A stretch of 64,000 nucleotides of DNA, taken from positions 372,001-436,000 of the forward strand of contig JAIXMQ010000015.1 of NCBI GenBank assembly GCA_025716855.1, read 5' to 3'. The translations under genes and the position numbers were made by a program. The notes beneath the pieces were generated by a model that saw only the letters and a list, made by a program, of their open reading frames with translations, was not told the origin of the DNA and searched no databases. How positions within the stretch are numbered: position 1 is the stretch's first letter; each line of letters begins with the position of its first letter. The DNA comes from Pilaira anomala. Its lineage: Eukaryota > Mucoromycota > Mucoromycetes > Mucorales > Mucoraceae. Shown here in pieces: positions 1-11,774 of the stretch.

Positions 1-1
1 G

Positions 2-78
<77 letters not shown>

Positions 79-119
79 GCTGTTGTTGCTGCTGCTGGTG
101 CTGCTGCTGGTGCTGCTGT

Positions 120-151
<32 letters not shown>

Positions 152-218
152 TTGTTGTTGTTGTTGTAGTTGTTGTAGTTGTTGTTGTTGCTGCTGGTGT
201 TGTTGCTGTTGCTGCTGG
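1..218 (-). repeat. CAA/CAG tract encoding polyglutamine
   Basis: Trinucleotide tract, nearly pure GTT on the + strand for the first 80 bases, then mixed GTT/GCT. On the minus strand it is read in the frame of the upstream regulator as about 70 consecutive residues, mostly Gln with a few His and Leu. It continues beyond the window. The pure CAA part is the kind of tract that changes length by replication slippage. Confidence 0.9.
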
Positions 219-2269
219 ACTCTTGATTTTTCTGCTGATATGTTGTGATAGATGGGAGCAGACATTCTTTTTTCAACTATGGGCGTAGGAGTAGGTCGAT
301 TAAAATAATTCGAGACTTCAATTGAAGGTGATTGATTTGATAATTGTTGCATGATATTTAATGTCAACATGTATTGTTGTTTCGCAGATTCCCTTGTGGC
401 TTCATCTTCAGAATGCATCATTTCATACTTGTGAATAGTCGATGCAGTTGCTAAGCAATGAATTGTATGCTGTACACCTCTTGTAGGATAATTAAATGTA
501 AAGCTCGGATACATTTCATAAAGAGTTTCAGCAATGGTAGTAATATTCGAAGCAGAGGCAGCACATAATCTACGATGTGGATAAGTAACAAAATTGTATT
601 CAGTTTTTGGAGGAGAAAGACTGGTGTAAATACGATGTAATAGGATGACACTAAAGTGATAAGTCATGTGTAAAAAGCCGATAAATGGATCACCAATGAC
701 TTGCTTTTCAGCCGGATAACTTTCAGTATCCTGAGTAGGCGGATAGATTAAGGTAGGTGGAACTTCATATAAAAAGTTTTCTAAATGTGTATGTAAAGAA
801 AATAATCGTGCTTGTTCTTCAATTGTTTGTTCCTGAGTTCTCTTGTCACCTTGTATTTCTTGTCTTTTTGTGATGGATCTTGACATGAGATAGATTTCAG
901 ATAAGACTTTACCCAATTGAATAAAGATATTTTGATTTGTGACTAATTCTTCTAAAGCTGGACCTTCTTCGCCTGTCACTAATGGAAAGCCGGTTTTACA
1001 TTTTTGTACTTGAAAATGAGTTGCATGACCTTGTTCGATACTCATTAATAAATCATACATAAAAGTGACCCAAAAAGTTCTTCTTTTTGTTTCTGAATCA
1101 CTATCTAATTGAGATAGACCTAGATCAAAACACATGCGTACAGCCATACCTAAATAAAAATAGGAACGATGAAAGTAACCTGTTCTTTGAAAATTTTCTT
1201 GATATTTCACCAATAAAATTAAGCCTTGAATGGTAGTGACTCTAGGAGAATCAATGAAATCGTCTAATAATTCTAAAGCTCTTTGATAATACATGTATCC
1301 AGCTGGCATTATATTTTGTTTAGATGAAATAGATTCTGGGGACCAGCGAGAGGCAACAGCACACATTGCATATAATAAAAATCTTGAAGGTGGGTTTGTG
1401 GTACTATGCATTTGTTTTAAAAAGGAGGGTTTATGGATCATTGGTACGTATTTATGAACATGATCAAAATAAACTTCAGTTAATGGTTGCACTTCAGATA
1501 TGATATGTCGAGAAGATAAATGATCAGGAATAGGTAACTCAGAGGCTACATGTGTTGTAATTATACTTGGTGGTGGTGGTTGCGGTGGTGGTGCTGTAGT
1601 TGCTGTAGTTGCCGCTTGAAAAAAGGATGCATTTGTGGAGGATATGGGTGAATCAGATACATCCGATTGGGTATCATTTGGATAGTCTTTGGGTATACGA
1701 TCTACACGACTCTTTAAATCATTCACATAAACCGCTTGTCCGATTTCATTGATCGTGAATCGTTCTATCTGTAAGTCTGGTGTATAAGGCGCTGAGTAAG
1801 AAACCGATTTTTTGTTGTTAAATGGTAACACTATTAAAAAAAAATGTTCTGATTGTTTAGTTATATAAAAAAAACACGCATCAATATCCTTACCTTCTGG
1901 TATATTACACTTCTTTTCATTCATTGCTTCTTCAAATACTTTACGTACAGGTGCTGTCACTGATTTAAGCGCTTTTTCAACACGCTGAAGTCTATTTTCT
2001 AAATTTTCCATATATTGCTTTGGTGGTCCTCGTTTAGGTGGTAACTTTGCAAATACACACTCTGCGTTTGATTTTCTACAACGTCCACAAGGTTGAACTC
2101 CATCACATTTTACCTTGAAGTAAATTCAGTTGTCATCGTTACTGCTTTACTATTTTTTTTTTTTTCTTACCTTTCTTTTTCGACATTCGTCACAGGCTCT
2201 ACTGATCTTTATTCGCTTACTTACACCGAGCGCTTTGTTTCTCAGAGAGAATAAACCTCCACCTTCCAT
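1..2269 (-). CDS. Zn2Cys6 fungal transcription factor with polyglutamine tail, 3'-partial
   Basis: Sequence-specific nuclear regulator of the Gal4-type binuclear zinc cluster class with a fungal-specific (Fungal_trans) middle domain; target genes cannot be told. The start is the ATG at 2269; exon 1 (2269-2171) ends inside the zinc cluster after ACDECRKRK. Exon 2 starts at 2113 with VKCDGVQPCGRCRKSNAEC, completing the six cysteines, followed by a short coiled linker. A third exon begins after an intron near 1837-1893. The middle domain shows the usual RRTFWVTFMYDLLMSIEQG-like helix. The protein then runs into a glutamine tract (from about 218 down to position 1) that is open at the window edge, so the C-terminus is missing. 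Strong call for the family; no orthologue is claimed. Confidence 0.88.
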
Positions 2270-2450
2270 TTATACAAGTTGATATTTTTTTAGTTTGTGT
2301 TATGGAATAGAGTTCCTAATAACAGCAAAGAAAAAAAAAGGTATAGGGGTATAACAAACAAGAAAAAAAACAAAAGAAATTTACAATAAGGGAGAAAAAA
2401 AAAAAAAGCTGGGTTTTTATGATTTAATAAAAAAATATGTATACATATAA

Positions 2451-4095
2451 TTATTCAGTTCTTGTGGTTGAAGAACTACCTCTTCTATGAGGTTTAACAT
2501 TTACACCAGCACTAGCAGCAAAAGCACGCATTACATCGGTAATGGATACAACACCAATAGCTCTTTCTCTTTCATCAAGTACCCATACACGGTGTGATTT
2601 GGTGGCCAGCAATTTGCCTATGGCGAATCCAAAACTGGTATCCAAACGGACATCAAATACAGGTAGTCGGTCCTACAAAATGAGAAAAGTGGTGTCGGTA
2701 CAGCATCCGAGTACATACACACTTCAAACTAGTAAAACTTCTATTGACTTACCTGTCCATCATCAATTCCTTGTTCTGTACGTACAAGACTTACAAATTG
2801 AAAGCAAGTCTTCCATAAAAGTTGATGACGATAACTCTTCATAACGTGCTACAGAATAATTTGTTAAATCAATAAAGATAGAGGACACGATTTTTTTTTT
2901 TTTACCTTGACATCTGTCATACTAATATTACCCAATACTATACCCATATGTCCTAAAACTGCAACAGAAGAAACACCATATTTACCTTTTTTGTTTATTC
3001 AAATATGAGTAACTACGTTTTTTATATATACATTGAATCTACACATACTCATGAGTGAAAGTGCATCAAGTACAGGTGAATCGGCATTGACAGCGATGAC
3101 ATCTGATTCTCCTAGACCTAGTTGACGAAGCTAAAAAGAGACGCACAAAATTCAGTTAAAAATATAAACGCATATAAGTTTAGGCCGATGAATTTGACTT
3201 ACGGTTTTATTCATAATTGCCTCGATTTCTGGGAAATGTCGCTGGTTATCATAGATATATCTTGCTACTGTAGATTGAGATAATATACCCTAAATATTTC
3301 AGATACAATTAAATGCTAGATCAATAAATTAGAGATCTACATAATGCTAATTGCTACCTTGATACTTCCGTCAGGATTTAGTACACATACTAAATTTGAT
3401 TTATGCAAATTAGTTTTAGCGTATATAATATAAATATTGATTTCCTTTCTTATTATCTTACCTCTATGTGTTCCATAAGCGAATTCTTCAACAGCAGATA
3501 ATAAAGTGGCTTCAGGAAGAATTGAATAAAATGGGTTCTTTTGGGATAAATCTTTTTTAAAAATCGAATGAGTTTTTTTTTTTAAAAAAAAAATCTATGC
3601 AATATTATTTTGTTTGTATTACCACTAGCTAATTTTACAGGTATTTCCTCTCCTTCTATAGCACGACGTATAATATCCTTGATTTCAAAAGTCAAGTTTT
3701 CACCTGTGTAAGTGTTACCTTCTGGTACTTCTTCATCGGGTGGCGGCATATTTTGAAGTACGAGTAAAATATAAGCAATAACATCACCATAGTCAAACAT
3801 ACCAACATATGACTTGGAGTGAATAATACCTGTTTCTTCTGTACCTTTTGCCTCTGCGTTATATACAGGTGCAGCCGAAATATTATTCTTTATAAGTACA
3901 GCACAAGCTTCTTCTACTGGTAAAGAACCTTCACTAAGAAAAAAAAAAGAGTACGTGTTTATAAAAAAAAAGTACTACAACTTTTTTTTTTTTACTCTCT
4001 TACATTGTAATCACTTTTTGGTCTTTGACTAGACTAGAAGCCTTTACCATAGTCCAGTCGTGGACTTCAGTCGTTATACCTTCTCTATGTGCCAT
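2451..4095 (-). CDS. four-CBS-domain protein (Snf4/Sds23-like)
   Basis: Nine exons (4004-4095, 3623-3933, 3462-3551, 3358-3389, 3203-3289, 3049-3130, 2906-2985, 2753-2848, 2451-2672) sum to 1092 nt, a 363-residue protein starting MAHREGITTEVHDW. Repeated CBS signatures are visible: ISAAPVYNAEAKGTEETG with YVGMFDYGDV, THRVCVLNPDGSIKGILSQS, KYGVSSVAVLGHMG with GNISMTDVK, and SHRVWVLDERERAIGVVS followed by ITDVMRAF. Tandem CBS pairs bind adenine nucleotides and act as energy sensors; in fungi this layout is seen in the AMPK gamma subunit Snf4 and in the stress/cell-cycle protein Sds23. I cannot decide between these. Length is between the two. The intron-dense structure is typical of this window. 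Confidence 0.8.
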
Positions 4096-4298
4096 TGTTA
4101 TTTAAAAGAAAGTAAGGAAAAAAAAAGAGAAAGGAAATAAATCACGAAACATCCAATGACCTCGGGATTTGAGTTTCAATTGTAGCTTTTTATTTCAGCA
4201 TTGGTCAGTGAAAGCAGGAATTATTGGTCTTTCAGGGTCATCAATAGTTAAAATATACTTATAAAAAAAAGGGGAATTGATACTAAAATAAAAATACT

Positions 4299-4421
4299 TG
4301 TATAACTGTGATTATTCTAGAGCTAATACATGTAAAAAAATCCCTAACTTCGGAAGGGGTGCAATTATTAGATAAAGCCAACGCTGGGTAAACCCAGCTT
4401 TCCTTGGTGATTCAGGAAAGT
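4299..4421 (+). pseudogene. 18S rRNA gene fragment (5' region, helices around 'ATTCTAGAGCTAATACATG')
   Basis: About 120 bases match the conserved 5' part of eukaryotic small-subunit rRNA: the blocks ATTCTAGAGCTAATACATG, ACTTCGGAAGGGGTGCA, TTATTAGATAAAGCCAACGC and CCTTGGTGATTCA occur in the correct order and spacing. The sequence on both sides is not rRNA, so this is an isolated dispersed fragment and not an rDNA unit. It carries several mismatches in otherwise invariant positions, as expected of non-functional DNA. It abuts a decayed PD-(D/E)XK-family copy on the right. Confidence 0.85.
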
Positions 4422-4439
4422 TACTCCAAAGTCAATTTT

Positions 4440-5192
4440 CTAGGAGCACGTGAGCAGTAGGACTATTTCTATTAATTCCATACAACATATATGGCAACTA
4501 TTACCTTGAAGTAGAAGACCAGATACAATAATATTCGAATAGCCATCGGCACTTATAGCTTTCAAAGAGTCTTTCATCTCTGTACTCAATTTCACCAGTT
4601 CATTCACGTGCTTCGTTTTATATGAGTTAGCTTTCAAAATTAAAAGAAGCTGGTTGGATGTGGTAGAAATTACCGAAAAGTCGACTCGTTTACCATAGTC
4701 AATCCCATCTAGTGCCAATTGTTTGTTTTCGTTGAGCTTTTCGTAATCTTCAGCTTTACTTTTAAATTTGGGGGAAGATAAAATAAAGAGATCCTGCACT
4801 AATATCAAAAATGAGGATTAGTTAAACCTACCAGTTGAACTGAAATTCAGCATCAACTAAATGCCAAAGAGCAAGTAGTAACTAATAAAGGCATTGGTTT
4901 GTTTTGTTGATAATTAGCCATTTTTTTTTTTTGCTCTTTCTTTTTCTTTTTTTAAAAAAAGCGTATGTCCCTTTATCAATTGCTCAAGTGTAGGGGCTAT
5001 AGTATAAGACTAGAACTGGGAGAAAGAAGTTGTCTTTATTTACATTTTAATAAGATATTATATTAGAGAAGTTACTGTTGACAGTGACACATGCTTGTGC
5101 TACAACAACAAATCAATAAACTTCTACCTGACATACTCACGCTCGACCTTTTTAGTAGGCATGAGGGCTGGAAGGCCTAACGTTGTGCTCAT
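4440..5192 (-). pseudogene. decayed copy of a repeated PD-(D/E)XK-like gene family
   Basis: The 122-codon reading frame at 4440-4808 aligns by eye with the gene at 57.6-59.7 kb: NELVKLSTEMKDSL here versus NDDLFKLSIEMQYAL there, followed in both by a matching strand (SNIIVSGLLLQG / NPVTYGVLVYG). The nuclease-like signature is broken here: the PD of the other copy is VD and its E-V-K triplet is I-L-K. An upstream exon-like stretch, MSTTLGLPALMPTKKVE, starts at 5192 and ends at a GTGAGT donor near 5140, but no continuous gene joins the two parts. Function unknown; probably dead. Confidence 0.5.
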
Positions 5193-5494
5193 ATTGTCGG
5201 AACTAAAAACACAGGAGCGGTAGCAATTAAAAGGTTACGATTACTAGCGAATAATGGTTCTTCTGCCTAGCGTTAGGAGCTTTTTTTGTCAAATTTCTAA
5301 AGGCTTTTTCTTTTTATCGGTTTGTGCCCTTCTATTGACTATATACATGTGTACATATTTTTTTTCAAGATGTACATTTTTTTTATACATAATAAAATAT
5401 TATTATTCAAATAATAGCAGTAATGGCTGAATAAGAGCTAACTAAAACTATTAAAATATGAATAAGCGCCCAAAGAAAGAGTATTCATGTTGAC
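5193..5494. other. intergenic, nothing recognised
   Basis: AT-rich with short T-runs; no coding frame, RNA gene or repeat that I can support. Confidence 0.5.
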
Positions 5495-5971
5495 ATGACA
5501 AAACAATTTGCATTATATACAAATGAAAGGGCTACTCCCATAATACTTCCCGTCATAAACAATGTGATTGCTCCCCCAATACAAATACAAATGGAATTGT
5601 CAACATTTAGATTAAATTATAGATATAAAACAACACCGAGTTGGCCTTCATTGTACTGGCCATTTGGACCTGGGTTTGATCCTCTCAATTTGATTGTAGA
5701 TATACCTCATTCCTTATATAATCTTTCTGTTACAAAATAAAAAAGACGACTTCTTCAAAAACTTATTTAAATTCTAGACGTTTGGAGGTTTACGATTGTA
5801 TGGTCTATTTTATTCCCATTATCAATCTATTTACCAGCAGGTAACAAAACAAATGGATGTAGTATTGATTATAATTCATGTCTGAGCCGTAAATCTTTAG
5901 GTATTTGGGCTTTTGCATTGTCTTTTCGGCAGAGAAAAAGATTTGGAAAAGCGACGTGTCTCGTCTCGTGA
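5495..5971 (+). pseudogene. TMEM170-like membrane protein fragment
   Basis: An 81-codon frame (5495-5740) is followed by an exon-like block from about 5778 reading DVWRFTIVWSILFPLSIY and then LPAG. After a clean intron (GTAAC...TTTAG) comes IWAFALSFRQRKRFGKA and a stop at 5971. This matches the first transmembrane helix and following basic loop of the TMEM170/YPR153W family (W-x-F-x2-W-x-L ... PAG ... aromatic/basic loop). The remaining helices of the family are absent because the proteasome gene starts 124 bp downstream. No splice pair joins the first block to the second in phase, so I treat it as a broken copy, although a sequencing indel is possible. Confidence 0.42.
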
Positions 5972-6094
5972 TGACGTATATGACTTCCCTTTCTGCGTCG
6001 CTGTCTACGCGTCCTTAATAAAAAAATCAACTAAAAAAAATGTGTCTTCTCTTTTTTTATTTTTCTTTTGCTGAAAACAATATTATAATACATC

Positions 6095-7430
6095 ATGTCT
6101 TCTAGTTCTTCAGCTCCTGAACAAGATCCTAAAGCAAAAGCCTTGAATGGTTACAGAAGAAGACTTTTGGAGCATCGTGAATTAGATGCCAAGCTTAAAG
6201 AAAGTATGTACCTGTTAAATATACTTGTAGATAATATAGTTTTCTAATCTATTGTAAAATAATAGTGCGTCTTGGATTAAGAACACTCGATAAAGAATAT
6301 GATAAATCTGAAGACGATATTAAAGCATTGCAAAGTGTTGGTCAAGTTATTGGTGAAGTTTTGAAGCAATTAGATGATGAGCGTTGTAAGTATATTACTA
6401 TATGTAACTCTATATATCTATGTAGAATAAAAAGAAATACTCAACAAAGGTAAACTTTTTACTAGTTATTGTTAAGAATACAAGTGGACCACGTTATGTT
6501 GTTGGCTGTCGTAATACAGTTGATAAAGAAAAGTTGAAACAAGGTGCACGTGTAGCACTTGATATGACTACGTTAACAATTATGCGTATTTTACCTCGTG
6601 AAGTTGATCCACTTGTATATAATATGTCAATGGAAGATCCCGGTAATATTAGTTTTGCAGGTATTGGTGGTCTCTCTGAACAAATCCGTGAATTAAGAGA
6701 AGTGATTGAATTACCATTGATGAATCCTGAATTATTTTTACGTGTTGGTATTAAACCACCTAAAGGTGTATTATTATATGGACCACCTGGTACTGGTAAA
6801 ACTTTATTAGCTAAAGCAGTTGCTAGTACTTTACAAGTCAATTTCTTAAAGGTTGTTTCCAGTGCAATTGTTGATAAATATATTGGTGAAAGTGCTAGAT
6901 TGATCAGAGAGATGTTTGGTTATGCAAAGGAACATGAACCATGTATTATCTTTATGGATGAAATTGATGCTATTGGTGGTCGTCGTTTCTCTGAAGGTAC
7001 TTCTGCTGATCGTGAAATTCAACGTACTTTAATGGAACTTTTGAATCAAATGGATGGTTTTGATTATCTTGGACAAACAAAATTAATTATGGCTACAAAT
7101 CGACCTGATACACTTGATCCCGCTTTACTTAGACCTGGTCGTCTTGATAGAAAGATTGAAATTCCTTTACCTAATGAACAAGGTCGTTTGGAAATTATGA
7201 AAATTCATGCTGCTAATATTACAAAACATGGTGATATAGATTATGAAGCTATTGTTAAACTTTCTGATGGTTTCAATGGTGCTGATTTAAGAAATGTGTG
7301 TACAGAAGCTGGTATGTTTGCTATTAGAGAAGAACGTGATTATTGTATTCAAGAAGATTTCATGAAAGCTGTAAGAAAGGTTCAAGATGCAAAGAAATTG
7401 GAAACAAAGTTGGATTATGAAAAGATTTAA
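6095..7430 (+). CDS. RPT4: 26S proteasome regulatory ATPase subunit Rpt4 (PSMC6)
   Basis: Three exons (6095-6203, 6266-6385, 6466-7430) give 397 residues, close to the human subunit. Start [20 protein letters not shown] is followed by an N-terminal coiled coil and the OB domain ([20 protein letters not shown]). The AAA module follows: Walker A GPPGTGKT, Walker [13 protein letters not shown], sensor 1 [13 protein letters not shown], arginine fingers RPGRLDR, and a C-terminal helical domain. Rpt4 is one of six ATPases in the base of the 19S particle that unfold ubiquitinated substrates and push them into the core. The gene converges on the carrier gene with only 33 bp between stop codons. Confidence 0.97.
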
Positions 7431-7463
7431 AATAATAAATAATAAAAAAAATATAAAGAGAGT

Positions 7464-8777
7464 TTATTCTAAAAGTTTATTACGTAATTTACGTGCTTTT
7501 TTAACTGCTTTCGTATCACTTGAGCCAGGTACTGCTAATTTCCATTCAATACATCTATATGCCCACCAAGATGCTTCTAATATAACATATCCCATACCAA
7601 TTTCTAATACTCCAATGCCCCAACCAGGGTAAAATGCTTTCCATCCTCCTTCTTCATACCATGTTTTTCTAATACAATCAAAAAATCCATTATATGTTGT
7701 ATTTACTTTTAATATTCCACTATCTTGTACCATTAATTTGAATATCACTGTATCTACAGGATAACTTAATGCTCTTGTAATTATACTACTAATAACTCCA
7801 CAAGCGATTTCTGGATAAAATGTGTGTAATACGGTTGAATCCTTCTTCTTTTTCGTAGTAGATGTTGCTGTATTATTATTAGATGAAGAATCTTGCTGAG
7901 TAGTGGTAGTAGAAAACTTTTGAAAAATATGTTTATAGATAAAGATCAAGACCTTTTCAGTGATTAAATTCAATATACAAGAAGGCAAAAAAGTTGACAA
8001 AATGTTTCGGCTGCTTTTATAAGGAGGTAAATAATCCCTTAAATCTTGCTTGTATAACTGAATAAAATCTTGTGGCGTATGAATAACAATCCGCGTCCGT
8101 GCTGATTCTGATTGAACGCGAAGAATAAGTGCGTTTCGATACAATGGGTAAAGTGGAATATTAATAGCTAATGCAAGTCCTTTAGCTAAAATACTAGATA
8201 AAATATAATTCAGCGTGCTCTTTTTTCGTGTTGAAGTAATTGTACTTGATAAAACTTGATTTAATCCAGATTCATAGGTTGCACTGAGTGTTTGACCAAT
8301 TAATCCTAATCCAAATCCGGGATATAATCTACGAATTCCACCTTGTCGATAAGCATACAAGATAGTATGTACACCATACAATGGTGTATCTCGTTCGTAT
8401 GAGTGTTGGCTAGGTAAAGCTTGTAAGCGATGTCTAGCTGCTACAATGGGAAAGCATAAAGAGTAATTGGCAACCATAGTACCAATCGCAAGTATTACGC
8501 CTGATATATTCTCTTTGACTTCTACTTTGTTTTTTTAATATTTGCTTAATTTTTTTTTTTTTCTCTTCTTGAATATACCTCTACGTTCTGAAGGAGCATT
8601 ATGTGTACTCACAGTGGAAACAGTATCGATTTCAGCAAGTGCTATCGAATGTGCCATGCGTCTTAAAGCATCTAATTCTAACTCCTCTTCTTCTTCTTCC
8701 TCTAAACATCCTGAACTCGATCTAGTTTGTATTGTAGTGCCGAGTGATAAAAGACCGAGATAGGCGCTCAAGGTCAT
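7464..8777 (-). CDS. SLC25A46-like mitochondrial carrier-family protein
   Basis: Two exons (8579-8777, 7464-8524) separated by a 54-bp intron give 419 residues, almost the length of human SLC25A46. The N-terminus has an acidic run of Glu. Carrier-like repeats follow: LYPGFGLGLIGQTLSATYE, then SIITRALSYPVDTVIFKLMV with the degenerate P-x-D/E-T carrier signature, then a conserved TYNGFFDCIRKTWYEEGGW block. SLC25A46 and yeast Ugo1 sit in the outer mitochondrial membrane and act in membrane fusion and cristae/lipid organisation, and do not behave as classical metabolite carriers. A poly-Thr/Ser/Asn insertion (about residues 275-300) is lineage-specific low complexity. The upstream region is shared with the divergent regulator at 9196. 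Confidence 0.78.
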
Positions 8778-9195
8778 ATTTATATATTCCTAAAAGAAAA
8801 AAAAAAAGAAAAAGCAACACTAAATTTTCTCTATTTGTTCTACAAGCATTAGATTGCTTTTATTGGATAAAACATGATGGAATCATTTTGATAACTACAT
8901 ACAATCAAAGTGATTGATTTAGGGTATAGTGTAATGAAAGAGAGAAAGTTATCAAGTGAATAAAAGAGCATATTTTTCCAATGAATACGAGCTAATAAAT
9001 TCTGCACTTGGAGAATTAAACACTCATGCAGATAATATTTTTATCTATGACAGAATATTTCTGTAACCATATTAACCTCATGACATTTATTTATTTTTGA
9101 CTTTCCGAGAGAAAGATTGCTTAGTATTTACAAAGGTTCCTTGTATTGGTTACTATTCTACAATTTTTTTTTTTTTTGTTTATTGAATAACAAAT
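8778..9195. other. divergent promoter region
   Basis: 418 bp between the carrier gene (minus) and the second zinc-cluster regulator (plus). A/T runs only; no individual factor site can be named. Confidence 0.5.
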
Positions 9196-11236
9196 ATGGC
9201 CAGAAAAACTCCTTGCCAGTGTAAATAAGTACAATAAACTAGAGATATAGAGAAAGAGAAAGAGAGTTGTATTAACATCGATGCTCCTCCATTAGACTGT
9301 AAACAAAGGAGACGCAAATGCGAAAGATCCTGTGTGTCAGAACCCTGCGAACGCTGTGTGAAGATGAAACGGAAATGCGTTTCACAGGATCAAGCCGAAA
9401 AAGCAGAGAGTTCAGACGACGATGATTTTCTAGAGGAGTATGAAGATAAAGTAGAACTAGACGCAATGAATCAACAAGTAAAGCATTTGGAGTATGAATT
9501 ACAAAACTTGGAAATCACTTTAAATGAACACAGAGCACTTGTAAAAAAGGAACCTGCATGGGATATTGAATTTGTGAATGGGCAGCTTCGACTGGGAACA
9601 TATATAAACGATTTAGAAGAACTTATGCTCTATGGAAAATCAGCGATTCGATATCTATCACCGTTTGGAAGTGTATTTAAATCAACTGCATTAAAGTTCG
9701 AGAGAAATAACCCAAGTTTTGTCGAATCAGCCATGTACGTTATGAATTATATTGATTTGCCTACAAGTCATAATCAAGCGTCTTCACCTGCTATTATATC
9801 ACAACGATTTGGATCTGGATTATTACAATTCATTCAACCAGAAATAGTAGTGAATGCTTTAATTGATAATTTCTTTACTTGCTTCAATGATAATGTACCA
9901 CTTGTACACGAAGCTTCTTATCGAGAACATTTTAAAGATTTAGAAAACCCGTTAACCGATCCAATTACGTTAGCTATCTGTACCGGAGCATCCGTTTACA
10001 CGTGTCGCCACTCTTTTTTAAACTCACAAGAAAAACGGCACTTTGGTGAATACTTTTATAAGCTTGCAATGGACGTATTAACTGAAATATTTGATGAACC
10101 TGAACGCGCACTTGAATCATTAATTATGATTAATTTATTACAAGTCTTCATGTTTACTACTTTACGTATACCAGAGTGTAGGAAATGGGCTGCAATAGGT
10201 GTCATATTATCCAACAATTTAAAAAAACAATACCCAGATAGCTGCTTAGGTAATGATAATCTTCCTCGGTATACACGAATTCAATATGCTTCCATTCATC
10301 GTAACGCTGTACTTTCTGAATGTATGCTAAGTTTAATTGACTTCATTACTACCTGTAGACAAGATGATATTGTAAAAATCAAAGTAAAATTTGATATTTT
10401 ACCAGATGAATCTGAATCGATTCAACAATTAATGACCATGATAAATCATGTCCTTGAATTGGCTTTACATCCAGCCTCGATCATTATTGTAACCCAAGTA
10501 AGGCATATGACTGTAGGTGAAATGGCTGTATTAAACCTTGAAGAAATTGTAAGATACGAAGAGGTTGTTTTAGATTGGTGGAAAAATTTACCTGAACATT
10601 TAAAAATTACAAAAGGTCCTTATGATTGTACAAAAGAATTAGTACTGGCTACAAACGATAATCAAAAATTGCTTATGGTCTGTTATATTTATACTCTCAC
10701 TCTAAGCATTCAAGGCTGTCTTATGATGCCTACAGACGAAGTAGAATTGGAAAATGTAAATAGTGCTGTAAGAGATAGAGCGATTCATTTAGCAATGCAT
10801 TCTGCTGATATGATTATGGTCATTGCAAAAAAGATGGAGTCATTAGAATCTTTTTGTTACAGTATGTATTTATTTATTTTTCCTATTTATAATCTTTCTA
10901 ACATTATATATAATAGCACCAGCGAAACTTTTAGTTCGGTCTATTGATTCGTTAATAACTTTATTAGAAATCAAGGATAAATCACTGGCAAAAGCAGCTA
11001 GATCAAAACTAGAAGAATACATGTATGAGTTATCTAAGAGTGTTCCAATAGAACATCAGGTACTACCGGCAAATTCACCGTATACTCTTTTATCCCTCTC
11101 GCAACCTGGAACAACGCCTTCTGTAACAGAATTATATAAAAATTACCCATTACCAGGTGAAGCACTCATGTATGATATTATTACTAGCGTAGTACAAAAG
11201 TCAACCAACGATATAGAGACAGTAATTCTCTCTTAA
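9196..11236 (+). CDS. Zn2Cys6 fungal transcription factor
   Basis: Three exons (9196-9220, 9296-10861, 10917-11236) give 636 residues. The 25-nt first exon, MARKTPCQ plus one base, supplies the first cysteine; joining it to 9296 gives CQYCKQRRRKCERSC then EPCERCVKMKRKC, a complete C-x2-C-x6-C...C-x2-C-x6-C cluster. I chose this start because any start in the large exon would lack the first cysteine. An acidic stretch and a coiled coil (residues about 55-90) follow, then a Fungal_trans-like helical domain containing HEASYREHF. This is a nuclear DNA-binding regulator with unknown targets, divergent from the carrier gene. Confidence 0.85.
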
Positions 11237-11774
11237 AAAATGTGTTTATCAACATCAGTTTTTCGTTGTATATTTAAATAAATAAATAAAAAGCATGTAA
11301 ATATATATATATATATATATACAATAGTATATAATAACTTGTGAAAAAGTATATATCATAAGCAGTCAATGTGCACACTCCAAAAGAGTAGATATAAAAA
11401 AAGAAAAAGAAACTATTTAAATACATGAAATTTTAAAGAGGCAAAATAAGGAGGGCATTACAACAAACAATAAGGAGTTTTCAAGGGGGAAGATTTGAAG
11501 TGAAGAGAGAGATATAACTAACTCAATACTGCTTCAATAAAATATATAAAAGTTCAGGGCAAGAAAAAAAAAAAAAGAGTTAATAGGAGGTTCTTCTGTT
11601 ATTTGATAATCAACAAGTATATATAGGACAGCGTTCCTAGATTATTTTAGTTTGAATCATAATAATATATTTGAGAACAACTCTCTTCTCTTTCTTATTT
11701 TTTTTTTCCCTTTTTTTTTTTCTTTTTCTTCGTTGTTGTTGTTGTTTTAACTTTTCTTTTTATATATTTGTAAT
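11237..11774. other. intergenic; 5' region of the chitin synthase gene
   Basis: 538 bp with a TA dinucleotide run (about 11301-11321) and a pyrimidine-rich block just before the chitin synthase ATG, a common feature of fungal leaders. No gene seen. Confidence 0.5.
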
